Below, in pieces: positions 19,887 through 29,399 of a stretch of 64,000 nt of DNA (its first letter is position 1; the number at the start of each line of letters is the position of its first letter). The position numbers and the translations under genes are program-made. Origin of the DNA: Helicobacteraceae bacterium (lineage in GTDB: Bacteria > Campylobacterota > Campylobacteria > Campylobacterales > Sulfurimonadaceae); assembly GCA_021163845.1 (NCBI GenBank), contig JAGGTH010000033.1, positions 1-64,000 of the forward strand, read 5' to 3'. The notes under the pieces are model-generated. The model had not been told where the DNA came from. It made no database searches and saw only the letters and a program-made list of their open reading frames with translations.

Positions 19887-20360
19887 ATGTTGCCAACAAA
19901 TGATGACCGCTATAAAATGGTGGAAAAAACGATGAAAAAATTGGGGTACGAAAGAAGTGCCTTGATCGAGACCCTTCACACTGCGCAAGAGACTTTTGGT
20001 TATCTTGAGATAGATGCGCTCAAGATGATCGCCAAAAGACTCAGGCTTCCTTATTCAAAAGTATATGGTGTTGCTACCTTTTACCATTTTTTTCGGCTCA
20101 AACCCAAAGGGGAACATACTGTGGTCGTTTGTACGGGGACGGCATGTTATATTAAAGGTGCCAATGAGATCTTAGACAAATTTGAAAAGAAGTTTGGTAT
20201 CAAAGCAGGTGAGACAACAAGTGATGCTTTTGTCTCCCTTTTGAGTGCACGCTGTGTTGGTTCTTGCTCTCTGGCTCCTGTTGTGATCTACGATAATAAG
20301 GTCGCAGGGAAACTTACATCCCAAGATGCACTTGATAAACTAGAGGAGACACTCTCATGA
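19887..20360 (+). CDS. hoxE: Bidirectional [NiFe] hydrogenase diaphorase subunit HoxE (NuoE-like)
   Basis: 2Fe-2S motif 'CTGTACYIKGA...ARCVGSCSLAPVV'; first gene of hox cluster. Confidence 0.9.
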   Translation: MLPTNDDRYKMVEKTMKKLGYERSALIETLHTAQETFGYLEIDALKMIAKRLRLPYSKVYGVATFYHFFRLKPKGEHTVVVCTGTACYIKGANEILDKFEKKFGIKAGETTSDAFVSLLSARCVGSCSLAPVVIYDNKVAGKLTSQDALDKLEETLS

Positions 20361-21976
20361 TCGAATCACTTGAAGATTTAAACGAAATAGCGCAAAAGAA
20401 ACTCTGTGCACAAGGGGATTGTGAAGATGAGATTCGTGTGTGTATTGGAAGTAGTTGTGCTTCTCTTGGCTCAGAAGATCTCTCCAAAGAGATAGCACAA
20501 AAGATGGAGCAAGAGGGACTACAAAAACGATGCAGAGTCAAAGGGGTGGGATGTAACGGTCTATGCTCGGAGGCGATTCTTGTCTCACATCAGAAAAAAG
20601 GTGCTACATCCGAAGATCTCTATACTAACATTGAAGCATCACAGGCGGATGATTTTATCGCTTTATTGCAAAATAAAAAAGATCTCAAAGAGAAACTCTA
20701 CGATCTGCAACAAGCATTTTTCTTTAAACAAAAAAAGATAGTGCTTGAAAATGCAGGCTATATCGATCCAAATGATATTGAGGATGCAATTGCACATGGA
20801 GCCTATCAAGCACTCTTTAAAGTACTCGATACGATGGAGCCAAAGGATGTCTTAGATGAGATCAAACAAAGTGGGCTTCGCGGTCGTGGAGGTGGGGGCT
20901 ATCCTACTGGTCTGAAGTGGGAGAGTGTCGCAAAAGTTCATAGCGATACGAAGTATATTATCTGTAATGGGGACGAAGGTGACCCAGGAGCTTTCATGGA
21001 TAGAGCTGTCATGGAAGCAGATCCTCATAAGGTACTTGAAGGGATGTCAATCGCAGGTTTTGCTTGTGGTGCAAGCCAAGGTTTTATCTATGTGCGTGCC
21101 GAGTATCCTATTGCTGTTGAGAAGCTTACCAAAGCGATCAAGCAAGCAAGAAAATACGGCTTACTAGGAAAAAATATTGGGGAGAGTGGTTTTAGCTTTG
21201 ATATAGATATTCGCCTTGGTGGAGGGGCTTTTGTGTGTGGAGAAGCAACTGCACTCATCGCCTCTATTGAGGGTGGACGTGGAAATCCCCGTCAAAAGCC
21301 ACCACATCTGAGTGATCATGGACTCTTTGCTCAGCCTACTGTACTTAATAATGTCGAAACACTCGCAAATATTGCTCCAATTATTCAAAAAGGTGCTGAG
21401 TGGTTTAAAAATATCGGTATCCCCTCATCAACAGGAACAAAAGTGTTTGCACTCACAGGGCATATTAAAAACACAGGACTTGTTGAGATCCCTATGGGAA
21501 TGAGCCTGCGTGAACTTGTCTATGACGTGGGCGGTGGTGCATCGGGTGAAAAAGCGATCAAAGCGATACAAACAGGAGGACCAAGTGGTGGATGTATCCC
21601 TGAGGAACATCTTGATATCTCTGTAGATTACGATTCACTCAAAAAGATAGGTTCCATCATGGGAAGTGGGGGTCTTATCGTTATGGATGAGAGTTCAAAT
21701 ATGGTTGAAGTAGCACGCTTTTTTATGGACTTTTGTCGGAGTGAATCTTGCGGTAAATGTGTCCCTTGTCGTGTTGGAACAACAGAACTTACTGATCTCT
21801 TAGATAAGTTTGTAGCCAAAAAAGCTTCTAAAAGTGATTATGAACTTCTTAAAAATATGTGTGAAGTGGTCAAGGAGAGTTCTTTGTGTGGTTTGGGGCA
21901 GACAGCACCTAATCCAGTACTGAGTACTCTGAAATATTTTGAAGAGGAATATCTCGAAGGGATCGCAGATGATTAA
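20357..21976 (+). CDS. hoxF: Hydrogenase diaphorase subunit HoxF (NuoF-like)
   Basis: 'GLRGRGGGGYPTGLKW', 'CNGDEGDPGAFMDR', 'ESCGKCVPCRVGT'; N-terminal thioredoxin-like 2Fe-2S domain. Confidence 0.95.
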   Translation: MIESLEDLNEIAQKKLCAQGDCEDEIRVCIGSSCASLGSEDLSKEIAQKMEQEGLQKRCRVKGVGCNGLCSEAILVSHQKKGATSEDLYTNIEASQADDFIALLQNKKDLKEKLYDLQQAFFFKQKKIVLENAGYIDPNDIEDAIAHGAYQALFKVLDTMEPKDVLDEIKQSGLRGRGGGGYPTGLKWESVAKVHSDTKYIICNGDEGDPGAFMDRAVMEADPHKVLEGMSIAGFACGASQGFIYVRAEYPIAVEKLTKAIKQARKYGLLGKNIGESGFSFDIDIRLGGGAFVCGEATALIASIEGGRGNPRQKPPHLSDHGLFAQPTVLNNVETLANIAPIIQKGAEWFKNIGIPSSTGTKVFALTGHIKNTGLVEIPMGMSLRELVYDVGGGASGEKAIKAIQTGGPSGGCIPEEHLDISVDYDSLKKIGSIMGSGGLIVMDESSNMVEVARFFMDFCRSESCGKCVPCRVGTTELTDLLDKFVAKKASKSDYELLKNMCEVVKESSLCGLGQTAPNPVLSTLKYFEEEYLEGIADD

Positions 21977-22688
21977 AGAAAAAGTAAGAGTCAAAACCTT
22001 TAAAATTGACGGTATAGATGTGACGGGTCAATCCAATGCGACTTTGCTAGAGGTTGCGAACGAACACGGAATCAAGATACCTACTTTGTGTTATTTTGAG
22101 GGGCTTACACCTGCTGGAGCATGTCGGATGTGCCTTGTAGAGGTAGAGGGAAGTGACAAGCTGATCCCTGCGTGTACAGCAAAGATAAAAGAGGGGATGG
22201 AGGTGACTACAAATTCAGAGCGAATTAAGTCTCATCGAAAGATGATCCTTTCTATGATCTTTGCTGAGAGAACGCATACTTGCAGTGTTTGTGTTTCAAA
22301 CGGGCATTGTGAACTTCAAGATCAAGCTGTAGATTTAGGGCTAGACCATAGCGAAGTGCCTTACATCCACAAGGTATTTGAGATCGATGCATCCCATAAA
22401 GAGTATATTTATGATCCAAACCGTTGTATTCTCTGTACGCGCTGTGTACGTGTGTGTGATGAGGTAGAAGGGGCTCATGCACTTGATATTCTTTCACGTG
22501 GGATCGATGCAAAGATCATTCACGATATGGATGAGCCTTGGGCGCTGAGTGAGAGCTGTACGAGCTGTGGCAAATGTGTGCATGTTTGCCCGACAGGTTC
22601 CCTTTTTGAAAAAGGTGTGAGTGCTACAGAGATGGTGAAGAAAAAAAGTATTATTACTAATCTCATTAAGACAAGGAAAGAGCGATGA
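21969..22688 (+). CDS. hoxU: Hydrogenase diaphorase subunit HoxU
   Basis: 'IPTLCYFEGLTPAGACRMCLVEVEG', 'RCILCTRCVRVC', 'CTSCGKCVHVCPTGSLFEKG'; start ATG 21969. Confidence 0.95.
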   Translation: MIKEKVRVKTFKIDGIDVTGQSNATLLEVANEHGIKIPTLCYFEGLTPAGACRMCLVEVEGSDKLIPACTAKIKEGMEVTTNSERIKSHRKMILSMIFAERTHTCSVCVSNGHCELQDQAVDLGLDHSEVPYIHKVFEIDASHKEYIYDPNRCILCTRCVRVCDEVEGAHALDILSRGIDAKIIHDMDEPWALSESCTSCGKCVHVCPTGSLFEKGVSATEMVKKKSIITNLIKTRKER

Positions 22689-23224
22689 AGAAAGCACGCG
22701 TAGCAACAATTTGGCTTGATGGATGTTCTGGATGTCATATGTCTTTTTTGGATATGGATGAGCGCCTTGTCGAACTGAGTGAATATATGGATGTAGTTTA
22801 TAGCCCCTATGTCGATCAAAAGGAGTTCCCTTCGGATGTAGACTTGACGATCGTTGAGGGAGCGCTCAGTACAGATCACGATATAGAGATGATCAAAAAA
22901 ATACGTAAAAACTCTAAAAAGATATTGGCACTTGGGGATTGCGCTGTGACGGGAAATATCTCTGCTATGAAGAATCTTTTTGGCACAGAAGCTGTGATGC
23001 AAAAAGCTTACTTTGATCTCGTAGATCACAATGAAAGTGGAAAATATCCACAAGAGATAGTTCCAACACTTCTAGATAAAGTAATTCCACTCAATGAAGC
23101 GGTTGATATTGACTATTTTGTACCAGGATGCCCAACACCTGCTGATGCGATCTATGAAGTGCTCAAAGCAGTGTTAGAGGGAAAAGAGATAAATATTAGT
23201 GAATTGACAAGGTTTGGAAAATAG
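22685..23224 (+). CDS. hoxY: Hydrogenase small subunit HoxY
   Basis: 'WLDGCSGCHMSFLDMDERL', 'ALGDCAVTGNISAMKNLF', 'VPGCPTPADAIYEVL'. Confidence 0.95.
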   Translation: MKKARVATIWLDGCSGCHMSFLDMDERLVELSEYMDVVYSPYVDQKEFPSDVDLTIVEGALSTDHDIEMIKKIRKNSKKILALGDCAVTGNISAMKNLFGTEAVMQKAYFDLVDHNESGKYPQEIVPTLLDKVIPLNEAVDIDYFVPGCPTPADAIYEVLKAVLEGKEINISELTRFGK

Positions 23225-23225
23225 T

Positions 23226-24656
23226 ATGGAAGCAAAAAAAATTGTAATAGATCCGGTGACTCGGATCGAGGGACATGCAAAGATCACTATCGATATTGAT
23301 AAATCAGGAGTCGTTGAGGATGCGCGCATCCATGTGACACAGTTTCGTGGCTTTGAGAAGATGTGTGAGGGACGACCTCTGACCGAGATGCCAGCTCTGA
23401 CTGCGCGTACTTGTGGCATATGCCCTGTGAGCCATGTGATCGCTTCAACCAAAGCGTGTGATGCGATCATGGCTGTACGCCCTCCAAAAGCTGCACGTAA
23501 CCTTCGTCGTGTTATCAACCTTGCTCAGATCGTACAATCGCATGCACTCAATTTTTATCATCTCAGTGCTCCCGATTTTCTTTACGGTTTTGATGCCCCA
23601 AAAGAGGATCGAAATATCTTTAAGATGATGCAGACACATCCAGAGATGGCAAAAGATGGGATCAAACTTCGTGCATTTGGACAAAAGATAATTCAAGAAC
23701 TCGGAGGCAAGCGGATCCATCCTGAATGGGTTGTGCCCGGAGGTGTAAGCCATAAACTCGAAGAGGAGCAAAAAGAGAATATTCTCTCACAGATTCCTGA
23801 GGCCCTTGAGATCGCTCAAAGAGCACTTGCTTTTTTTAAAGAAAATATTCATAAGTTTGCTAAAGAGATTGAGAGTTTTGCGACTTTTGATAGCTTATTT
23901 TTAGGACTAGTTAATAAAAAGGGAGCGCTCGATCATTATGATGGTCACTTGCGTATCATGGATGCACAGGGAAATATCCTTGAAGATGGGATCGATCCAC
24001 GTTTTTATAAAGAGTATATCGGAGAAGCCGTCGAGAGTGATAGCTATCTCAAATCACCTTATTATAAGCCGATGGGATACCCTCAGGGGATCTATAGAGT
24101 AGGATCTCTTGCACGTCTGAATATTGCAGAGTCTTGTGGTACACCACTGGCAGATGCAGAGCTTGTGGAGTTTAAAAAGATCAATGATGGCAAGCCAGTA
24201 CTCAACTCTTTTTATTACCATTATGCACGTCTCATTGAGATTATTTACGGGATCGAGCGTATCAAAGAACTCTTAGAAGATCCAAAGAGTATGGAGGAAA
24301 ATGTCCGGGCTCATAGTGGGATCAATCGTTTGAGTGGAGTAGGGTGTTCAGAAGCTCCAAGAGGGACGCTCTTTCATGAGTATGATGTGACAAAAGATGG
24401 GGTGATCTCAGGGGTGAATATGATCATCGCTACTGGAAATAATAATCTTGCTATGAATGCAGGTGTCAAGCAGGTGGCTCAAGCCTTTGTAGATAGTAAA
24501 AACATTACAGATGGAGCACTCAATCGCGTTGAAGCGGTGATCCGTTGTTTTGATCCATGTTTGAGTTGCTCGACACATGCGTTGGGGATCATCTCTTCGC
24601 ACATCGAGATACGTGATCATAACAAGCAAGTGATAGAAACAATAGCAAGAAGTTAA
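23226..24656 (+). CDS. hoxH: Hydrogenase large subunit HoxH
   Basis: 'RTCGICPVSH' and C-terminal 'FDPCLSCSTHAL' [NiFe] ligands; start ATG 23226. Confidence 0.96.
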   Translation: MEAKKIVIDPVTRIEGHAKITIDIDKSGVVEDARIHVTQFRGFEKMCEGRPLTEMPALTARTCGICPVSHVIASTKACDAIMAVRPPKAARNLRRVINLAQIVQSHALNFYHLSAPDFLYGFDAPKEDRNIFKMMQTHPEMAKDGIKLRAFGQKIIQELGGKRIHPEWVVPGGVSHKLEEEQKENILSQIPEALEIAQRALAFFKENIHKFAKEIESFATFDSLFLGLVNKKGALDHYDGHLRIMDAQGNILEDGIDPRFYKEYIGEAVESDSYLKSPYYKPMGYPQGIYRVGSLARLNIAESCGTPLADAELVEFKKINDGKPVLNSFYYHYARLIEIIYGIERIKELLEDPKSMEENVRAHSGINRLSGVGCSEAPRGTLFHEYDVTKDGVISGVNMIIATGNNNLAMNAGVKQVAQAFVDSKNITDGALNRVEAVIRCFDPCLSCSTHALGIISSHIEIRDHNKQVIETIARS

Positions 24657-24660
24657 AAGT

Positions 24661-25077
24661 TTGCGTATCATTATAGGCTATGGAAACACTCTGCGCGGGG
24701 AAGATGGCTTTGGTGTGGATGTAGTACGTTTACTAGAAACAAAAAAACTGCACAATACAAAACTTCTAGAAGTTTTTCAACTCACTCCCGAGCTCGTTTT
24801 AGAGCTCTTGGATGCAGAGGAGATAGTTTTTATCGATGCAGCTTACTCACAAGAAGAACCTTACGGATTTGCTTGTTCTCTTGAAAGAGAAAATGGAGTG
24901 ATACTCTCGCACCACATCACACCACAAACCATTATAAGATCACTGCAAATACTTTATAACAAAGAGGTGAAATATGAGATTTTCTCAATGCTAACTTCAC
25001 ATTTTGATACAATAAAAAACATAAGACTTTATAGAGACAAAGTAAACGCTCTTGTTGCTTTTTTAGGCTTAGATTAA
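24661..25077 (+). CDS. hoxW: Hydrogenase maturation endopeptidase (HoxW-type)
   Basis: 'IGYGNTLRGEDGFGVDVVRLLE', 'LTPELVLELLDAEEIVFIDAA'; TTG start, downstream of hoxH. Confidence 0.88.
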   Translation: MRIIIGYGNTLRGEDGFGVDVVRLLETKKLHNTKLLEVFQLTPELVLELLDAEEIVFIDAAYSQEEPYGFACSLERENGVILSHHITPQTIIRSLQILYNKEVKYEIFSMLTSHFDTIKNIRLYRDKVNALVAFLGLD

Positions 25078-25089
25078 AGCTTTTTGGAT

Positions 25090-25095
25090 TATAAT
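25090..25095 (+). promoter_or_regulatory. Probable -10 box for TonB-receptor operon
   Basis: TATAAT in 'ggattataatcttcc', followed by RBS-like AGGGGAA and TTG at 25123. Confidence 0.45.
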
Positions 25096-25122
25096 CTTCC
25101 ACATTTTATAGGGGAACTTTTT

Positions 25123-27045
25123 TTGAAGAAAATATTTTTATTCCTTTTTTTATCACAAATTCTTTTTGCAGAAGATATTGATGCCTTGCTTGATGCATAT
25201 CAAAAAACAAATGAGAAATCTCTTCAAAAAGTAGATGAAAAGTTGGGGCATGTTTTTGTTTATTCTCAAGATGAGATACAAAGAATGCAGTATCATAAGC
25301 TCGGTGAGATATTAAAAGAGCTCCCTCATGTGAACTTTAATCAAAATCGCTTTGGATTACCTAGTTTATCCTTAGCTGGCACCAAGACAACAGTAAGTGG
25401 TTTTTTCCGTTTTTTTATTAACGATCAAGAGATAAGCTCAATGCATACACAGTCTCCATTTTTGACGTGGGGTGATCTGCCACTCGATTTTATAGAATCA
25501 GTAGAGGTATATTATGGAGATAGTTCTTTCTCCCTTGGCAACGAAACAGGGATCTATTTTATTCGCATCTATACAAAAGAAGCCTACAAACAAAGTGGTA
25601 CAGAACTCGTCGCACGGCTCTTCTCTCAAGGTTCAAATGCACAATCGCTCATGCACGCGCAAACACTTGAAAATGGCTGGTCTTATTTTGCCTTTGTCAA
25701 TCGAGAGGGTATCAACGAAACACGAGAACATAAATCTAACGCCTTGCGTAATGATTCAAAAAGAGAATATGCTTATCTTGACTTGAGCGATGAGAGAAGT
25801 TCTATCCAATTAGGCTATGCAGGGGTAAAAAAAGAGAACTATATGGGGCTGGCCTTGGATGTAAGCTCTGATGCAGGAAAGCTTGAAGCTGAGGATCTCT
25901 TTGTCAATGTTGCACACGATTTTTTGGATGACAGATCCCTTAAGGCACGGATCTCCCTTTCTCAATATGAGCGTGCTTATGAAGAGTTCAACGAAGAGGG
26001 GATAGCGATGCTCCCCATAACGGCACATCCCTACGATACAAGCATACAGCACTTTAGCGAAGATCTCAAGTTGACAAAACTCAATTTTTATGGGGGAAAA
26101 ACTTTTGAAATAGATACAAATAAATTGCTCATAGCACTTAATTTTTCGGAGAAAGAATATAAAGTAAAATCGCGAAGAGCAAATCAAGTAGAGCTTGCCG
26201 AACAACAATTTTATAATTTTGATAAGGAGAGTGTTTACTCTTTACTTTTTCAAGAGGAGTATCGATGGAGTGATACTCTCCACTTTGTTGCAAATGCGAA
26301 GATAGATAGGTATGAGCGAAGCGGTTTTTTTAAAGACTCTACAGAATCACTCTTTCGTGTTGGTACGATATATACACCCTTTGACTCTTTTGGGATAAAG
26401 AGTTTTTATACTCATACTTATGTTCCACCCACATTTTTTAATGTTGATTTCGCCCAAAAACAAAACCTTGATCTAGAGCCACAAGAATATCGTACTTTTA
26501 CTATAGAGGGTGTTTATTCAAATGAGAAATCGAAGCTATCTTTGATGTATAACCATGTACGCATTGATAACTTTATATATCTTACTCCTGTGGGTTTTAT
26601 CAATATCCCTCATACTGTGACAACCCAAGGCTTAGCTTTGAGTTATGAGTATCTTTTTTCTGATATTTATCGCTTGAAGCTTAACTATTTTGCCAATAAA
26701 CTCAGCGAAAAAGCGAATAACTCTAAAGAGGGTGGTTTTATCAAGATCATGGGTGCCTATGAAGATCTAAGCTATTTTTCCTCTTTGATTTATCGCAAGG
26801 GTTATGCGTATGATGATCCGAGTCAAAATATCTATGTGGGTGTTGTTGATGCATTTGATCTCTCTTTAGGGATGCGATATAACTACTCAGAAGATATCTC
26901 TTTGAGTATTAAGGGGGAGAATCTTCTTGAAAAAGCGACACAATCTTTGTACACACATGTCTCTTTTCCTCCACCATCAGCTGAGCATTTTTCTTTTTAT
27001 GATTACGAAAAGAGAGTAAGTCTCTCTTTGAGCTGGAGATTCTGA
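25123..27045 (+). CDS. TonB-dependent receptor
   Basis: Signal peptide 'LKKIFLFLFLSQILFA'; plug-like region; repeated amphipathic strands ending in 'SLSWRF'. ORF start at 25084 overlaps the -10, so TTG 25123 is preferred. Confidence 0.8.
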   Translation: MKKIFLFLFLSQILFAEDIDALLDAYQKTNEKSLQKVDEKLGHVFVYSQDEIQRMQYHKLGEILKELPHVNFNQNRFGLPSLSLAGTKTTVSGFFRFFINDQEISSMHTQSPFLTWGDLPLDFIESVEVYYGDSSFSLGNETGIYFIRIYTKEAYKQSGTELVARLFSQGSNAQSLMHAQTLENGWSYFAFVNREGINETREHKSNALRNDSKREYAYLDLSDERSSIQLGYAGVKKENYMGLALDVSSDAGKLEAEDLFVNVAHDFLDDRSLKARISLSQYERAYEEFNEEGIAMLPITAHPYDTSIQHFSEDLKLTKLNFYGGKTFEIDTNKLLIALNFSEKEYKVKSRRANQVELAEQQFYNFDKESVYSLLFQEEYRWSDTLHFVANAKIDRYERSGFFKDSTESLFRVGTIYTPFDSFGIKSFYTHTYVPPTFFNVDFAQKQNLDLEPQEYRTFTIEGVYSNEKSKLSLMYNHVRIDNFIYLTPVGFINIPHTVTTQGLALSYEYLFSDIYRLKLNYFANKLSEKANNSKEGGFIKIMGAYEDLSYFSSLIYRKGYAYDDPSQNIYVGVVDAFDLSLGMRYNYSEDISLSIKGENLLEKATQSLYTHVSFPPPSAEHFSFYDYEKRVSLSLSWRF

Positions 27046-27503
27046 TGCGTCTCTTCTGGCTTACACTGATACTCTTTAGCTTTTTGCCTGCACAAAATTA
27101 TACGTTTATGCTCGATACCTACACAAAAGAAACAGAACTCGAAGCGACAATCATCAAGAGAGTTGCGTCTGCTTCTTTACCGCAAGAGGAGATACGACTC
27201 TTTATCCCAGAGATTTCAGAGTTAGAGCAAAAAGTGTATCAAAAATTCTTTATACTTAGTTCAAATTGTGAGGATGCGAATTTTGTATTCGTAAAAAAAT
27301 CGGTAGATATTTCTAGCTATTGTAAGGATACAAAAAAGCTAATTTTGACAAGCAACTATCGAAAACTTCTTAGTGATGAGAAATATTACGGAGCTTTCTT
27401 TTGGCAAAAGAGTCGACCTAATATCACCTTCATCTCTCAAAGACTTCAAGAACGTGGTGTGAAACTTCCTTCAGAATTTGATAAGTTTGTAGAGGATTTT
27501 TGA
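27045..27503 (+). CDS. Predicted periplasmic protein, possibly YfiR/DUF4154-like
   Basis: Signal peptide; 'GAFFWQKSRPNITFISQRLQERGVKLPSEFDKFVEDF'; overlaps TonB receptor stop and abuts GGDEF-EAL gene. Confidence 0.6.
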   Translation: MRLFWLTLILFSFLPAQNYTFMLDTYTKETELEATIIKRVASASLPQEEIRLFIPEISELEQKVYQKFFILSSNCEDANFVFVKKSVDISSYCKDTKKLILTSNYRKLLSDEKYYGAFFWQKSRPNITFISQRLQERGVKLPSEFDKFVEDF

Positions 27504-29399
27504 TTGAAAGAAAAGTTTTTAATCAAGCAACCGCTCTATCTTATATTTTCTGTTGTATTTATCTCAGGGGTACTTATGCTCTTGCTTTATGGCACTATAA
27601 AAATAGAACAGAGCATAGAAAAAAAGATGATCGAGATATCGACAAATGATGTTTTTACGATCGTCAATAATAGTGTGATACAAATAGAAGAGCTCTTAGA
27701 TAAAGAGCAAGACTATAGCTCCCAGATCCTTTCAAATGAAATACTTCAAAAAGCGATAGAGAAAAAATTAGAGCTTCTTATTACCGAAAATATTGCATAT
27801 ACCTATCTTCTTTACAAGGATGAGCGAGGAGTCTTTCGTTTTTTAGCCGATGGTTCTAAAAAAGACAAGGCTTTTGTCAATCAAAAATTTGATATCGACA
27901 ATCTTCAATGGCTTGATGTGTACAAAACAAAAGAAAGTTTGCAGATTGAGAATAGCTATCTTCAAGAGCTCTCCATTACACATATTGCACCTGTTTTTAG
28001 AAAAGGTAAGGTAGAGATGTTACTCACGGTAGATTTTTCGATCAAAAAAGTGCGCAAGATCAATCAAATTCTCACTATGATGAAAAATGGGATTATTACT
28101 ATCGTGATTATCATCATACTCTTTTTAGCGATCTTGCTTTTTCAAACATTGCGGTATTTAAAAATGAGAAAAAATGCTTATGTTGATAAACTTACAGGGG
28201 TTTATAATAGAAACTATCTTCAAGATGCACAAGATTTTATCCATCTTCAAGATTATATACTTGCAACCCTTGATATTGATCATTTTAAAGCGGTAAACGA
28301 CACCTATGGACATGATGTAGGTGATAAGATACTTACTCAAGTCGCTGAGTGTATACGTGGATCTATGCGTAAGCATCAAGATATTGCTATTCGCTATGGT
28401 GGAGAAGAGTTCGTACTTCTCATCAAGCGTGATCCAAAAGAAACGCTTGAAGAGATCAATATTGTAGAATATATTTTTAAAGCAATTCAAACAAAAGATT
28501 TTTGGATCCAAAAGAAAGAGTCTTTGGCAATAACGGTCTCTATTGGAGTAAATCTTGCACCACATCAGTCTCGAACCTTTTCTGAAGCTTTTAAGCTAGC
28601 AGATATCGCTCTCTTTAATGCAAAGAGCAGAGGGCGTAACAATATTGAGATCTATGATGAAAATAACCACAATAATAATTCAACTATGATGTCTATAAAT
28701 GAGATAAAAGAGGCGATAGAAGAGAATCGATTACTTTGTTATTATCAAAAGATTGTCTCCAATGAAACACTAGAATCTTCTCACTATGAAGCGCTCTTAC
28801 GCATAAGAGACAAACAAGGAAATATTATTACTCCTGATAGAATTCTTCCAGCCATTGAGGGAACTTTTCTTTTGCGCAATATTACAAAGGCTGTCTTGGA
28901 GATATGCTATGAGAAGCTCTTAGTCGATCCTGATATCTCTATCAATGTAAATCTCAATCCTACAGATATTATCAATCCTTCTATCATAGAAATACTTACA
29001 GAGTATGCACAACAAGAGGGAATTGCAAAAAGATTGGGTTTAGAGATCGTCGAAACACAGGATGTTGTTCGTACGGCTGATGGAAAAGAGAATCTCTTAA
29101 CACTTAAGAAGTTGGGCTATAAAATATATATTGACGACTTTGGAAGTGGCTATTCTAACTTCATTTATCTTGCTCAAATTCAAACTGATTTTATAAAAAT
29201 AGATGGGGCGATCATCAAAAAGATCTTAGACGATAAGATCTCTTACTTGTTGGTCAAAAGTGTTGTGGGCTTTGCAAAAGAGGCTGGGATCCAAGTGATA
29301 GCAGAGTTTGTAAGCTCTGAGGAGATCTACCAAAAGGTTAAAGAGCTCGGTATTGAGTACTCACAAGGCTATCACTTCTCAATACCTTCTGAGCTTTAG
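27504..29399 (+). CDS. GGDEF + EAL protein with periplasmic sensor domain
   Basis: 'RYGGEEFVLLI', 'YEALLRIRD', 'DDFGSGYSNFIYL'; two TMs flank ~150-aa periplasmic region; TTG start. Confidence 0.92.
   Translation: MKEKFLIKQPLYLIFSVVFISGVLMLLLYGTIKIEQSIEKKMIEISTNDVFTIVNNSVIQIEELLDKEQDYSSQILSNEILQKAIEKKLELLITENIAYTYLLYKDERGVFRFLADGSKKDKAFVNQKFDIDNLQWLDVYKTKESLQIENSYLQELSITHIAPVFRKGKVEMLLTVDFSIKKVRKINQILTMMKNGIITIVIIIILFLAILLFQTLRYLKMRKNAYVDKLTGVYNRNYLQDAQDFIHLQDYILATLDIDHFKAVNDTYGHDVGDKILTQVAECIRGSMRKHQDIAIRYGGEEFVLLIKRDPKETLEEINIVEYIFKAIQTKDFWIQKKESLAITVSIGVNLAPHQSRTFSEAFKLADIALFNAKSRGRNNIEIYDENNHNNNSTMMSINEIKEAIEENRLLCYYQKIVSNETLESSHYEALLRIRDKQGNIITPDRILPAIEGTFLLRNITKAVLEICYEKLLVDPDISINVNLNPTDIINPSIIEILTEYAQQEGIAKRLGLEIVETQDVVRTADGKENLLTLKKLGYKIYIDDFGSGYSNFIYLAQIQTDFIKIDGAIIKKILDDKISYLLVKSVVGFAKEAGIQVIAEFVSSEEIYQKVKELGIEYSQGYHFSIPSEL

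Noticed and set aside
22520-23053. 177-aa antisense ORF opposite hoxU/hoxY
   Set aside because: Lies opposite strongly supported hydrogenase genes; composition typical of a shadow ORF
28158-28565. 135-aa ORF antisense to the GGDEF-EAL gene
   Set aside because: Shadow ORF within a conserved GGDEF domain
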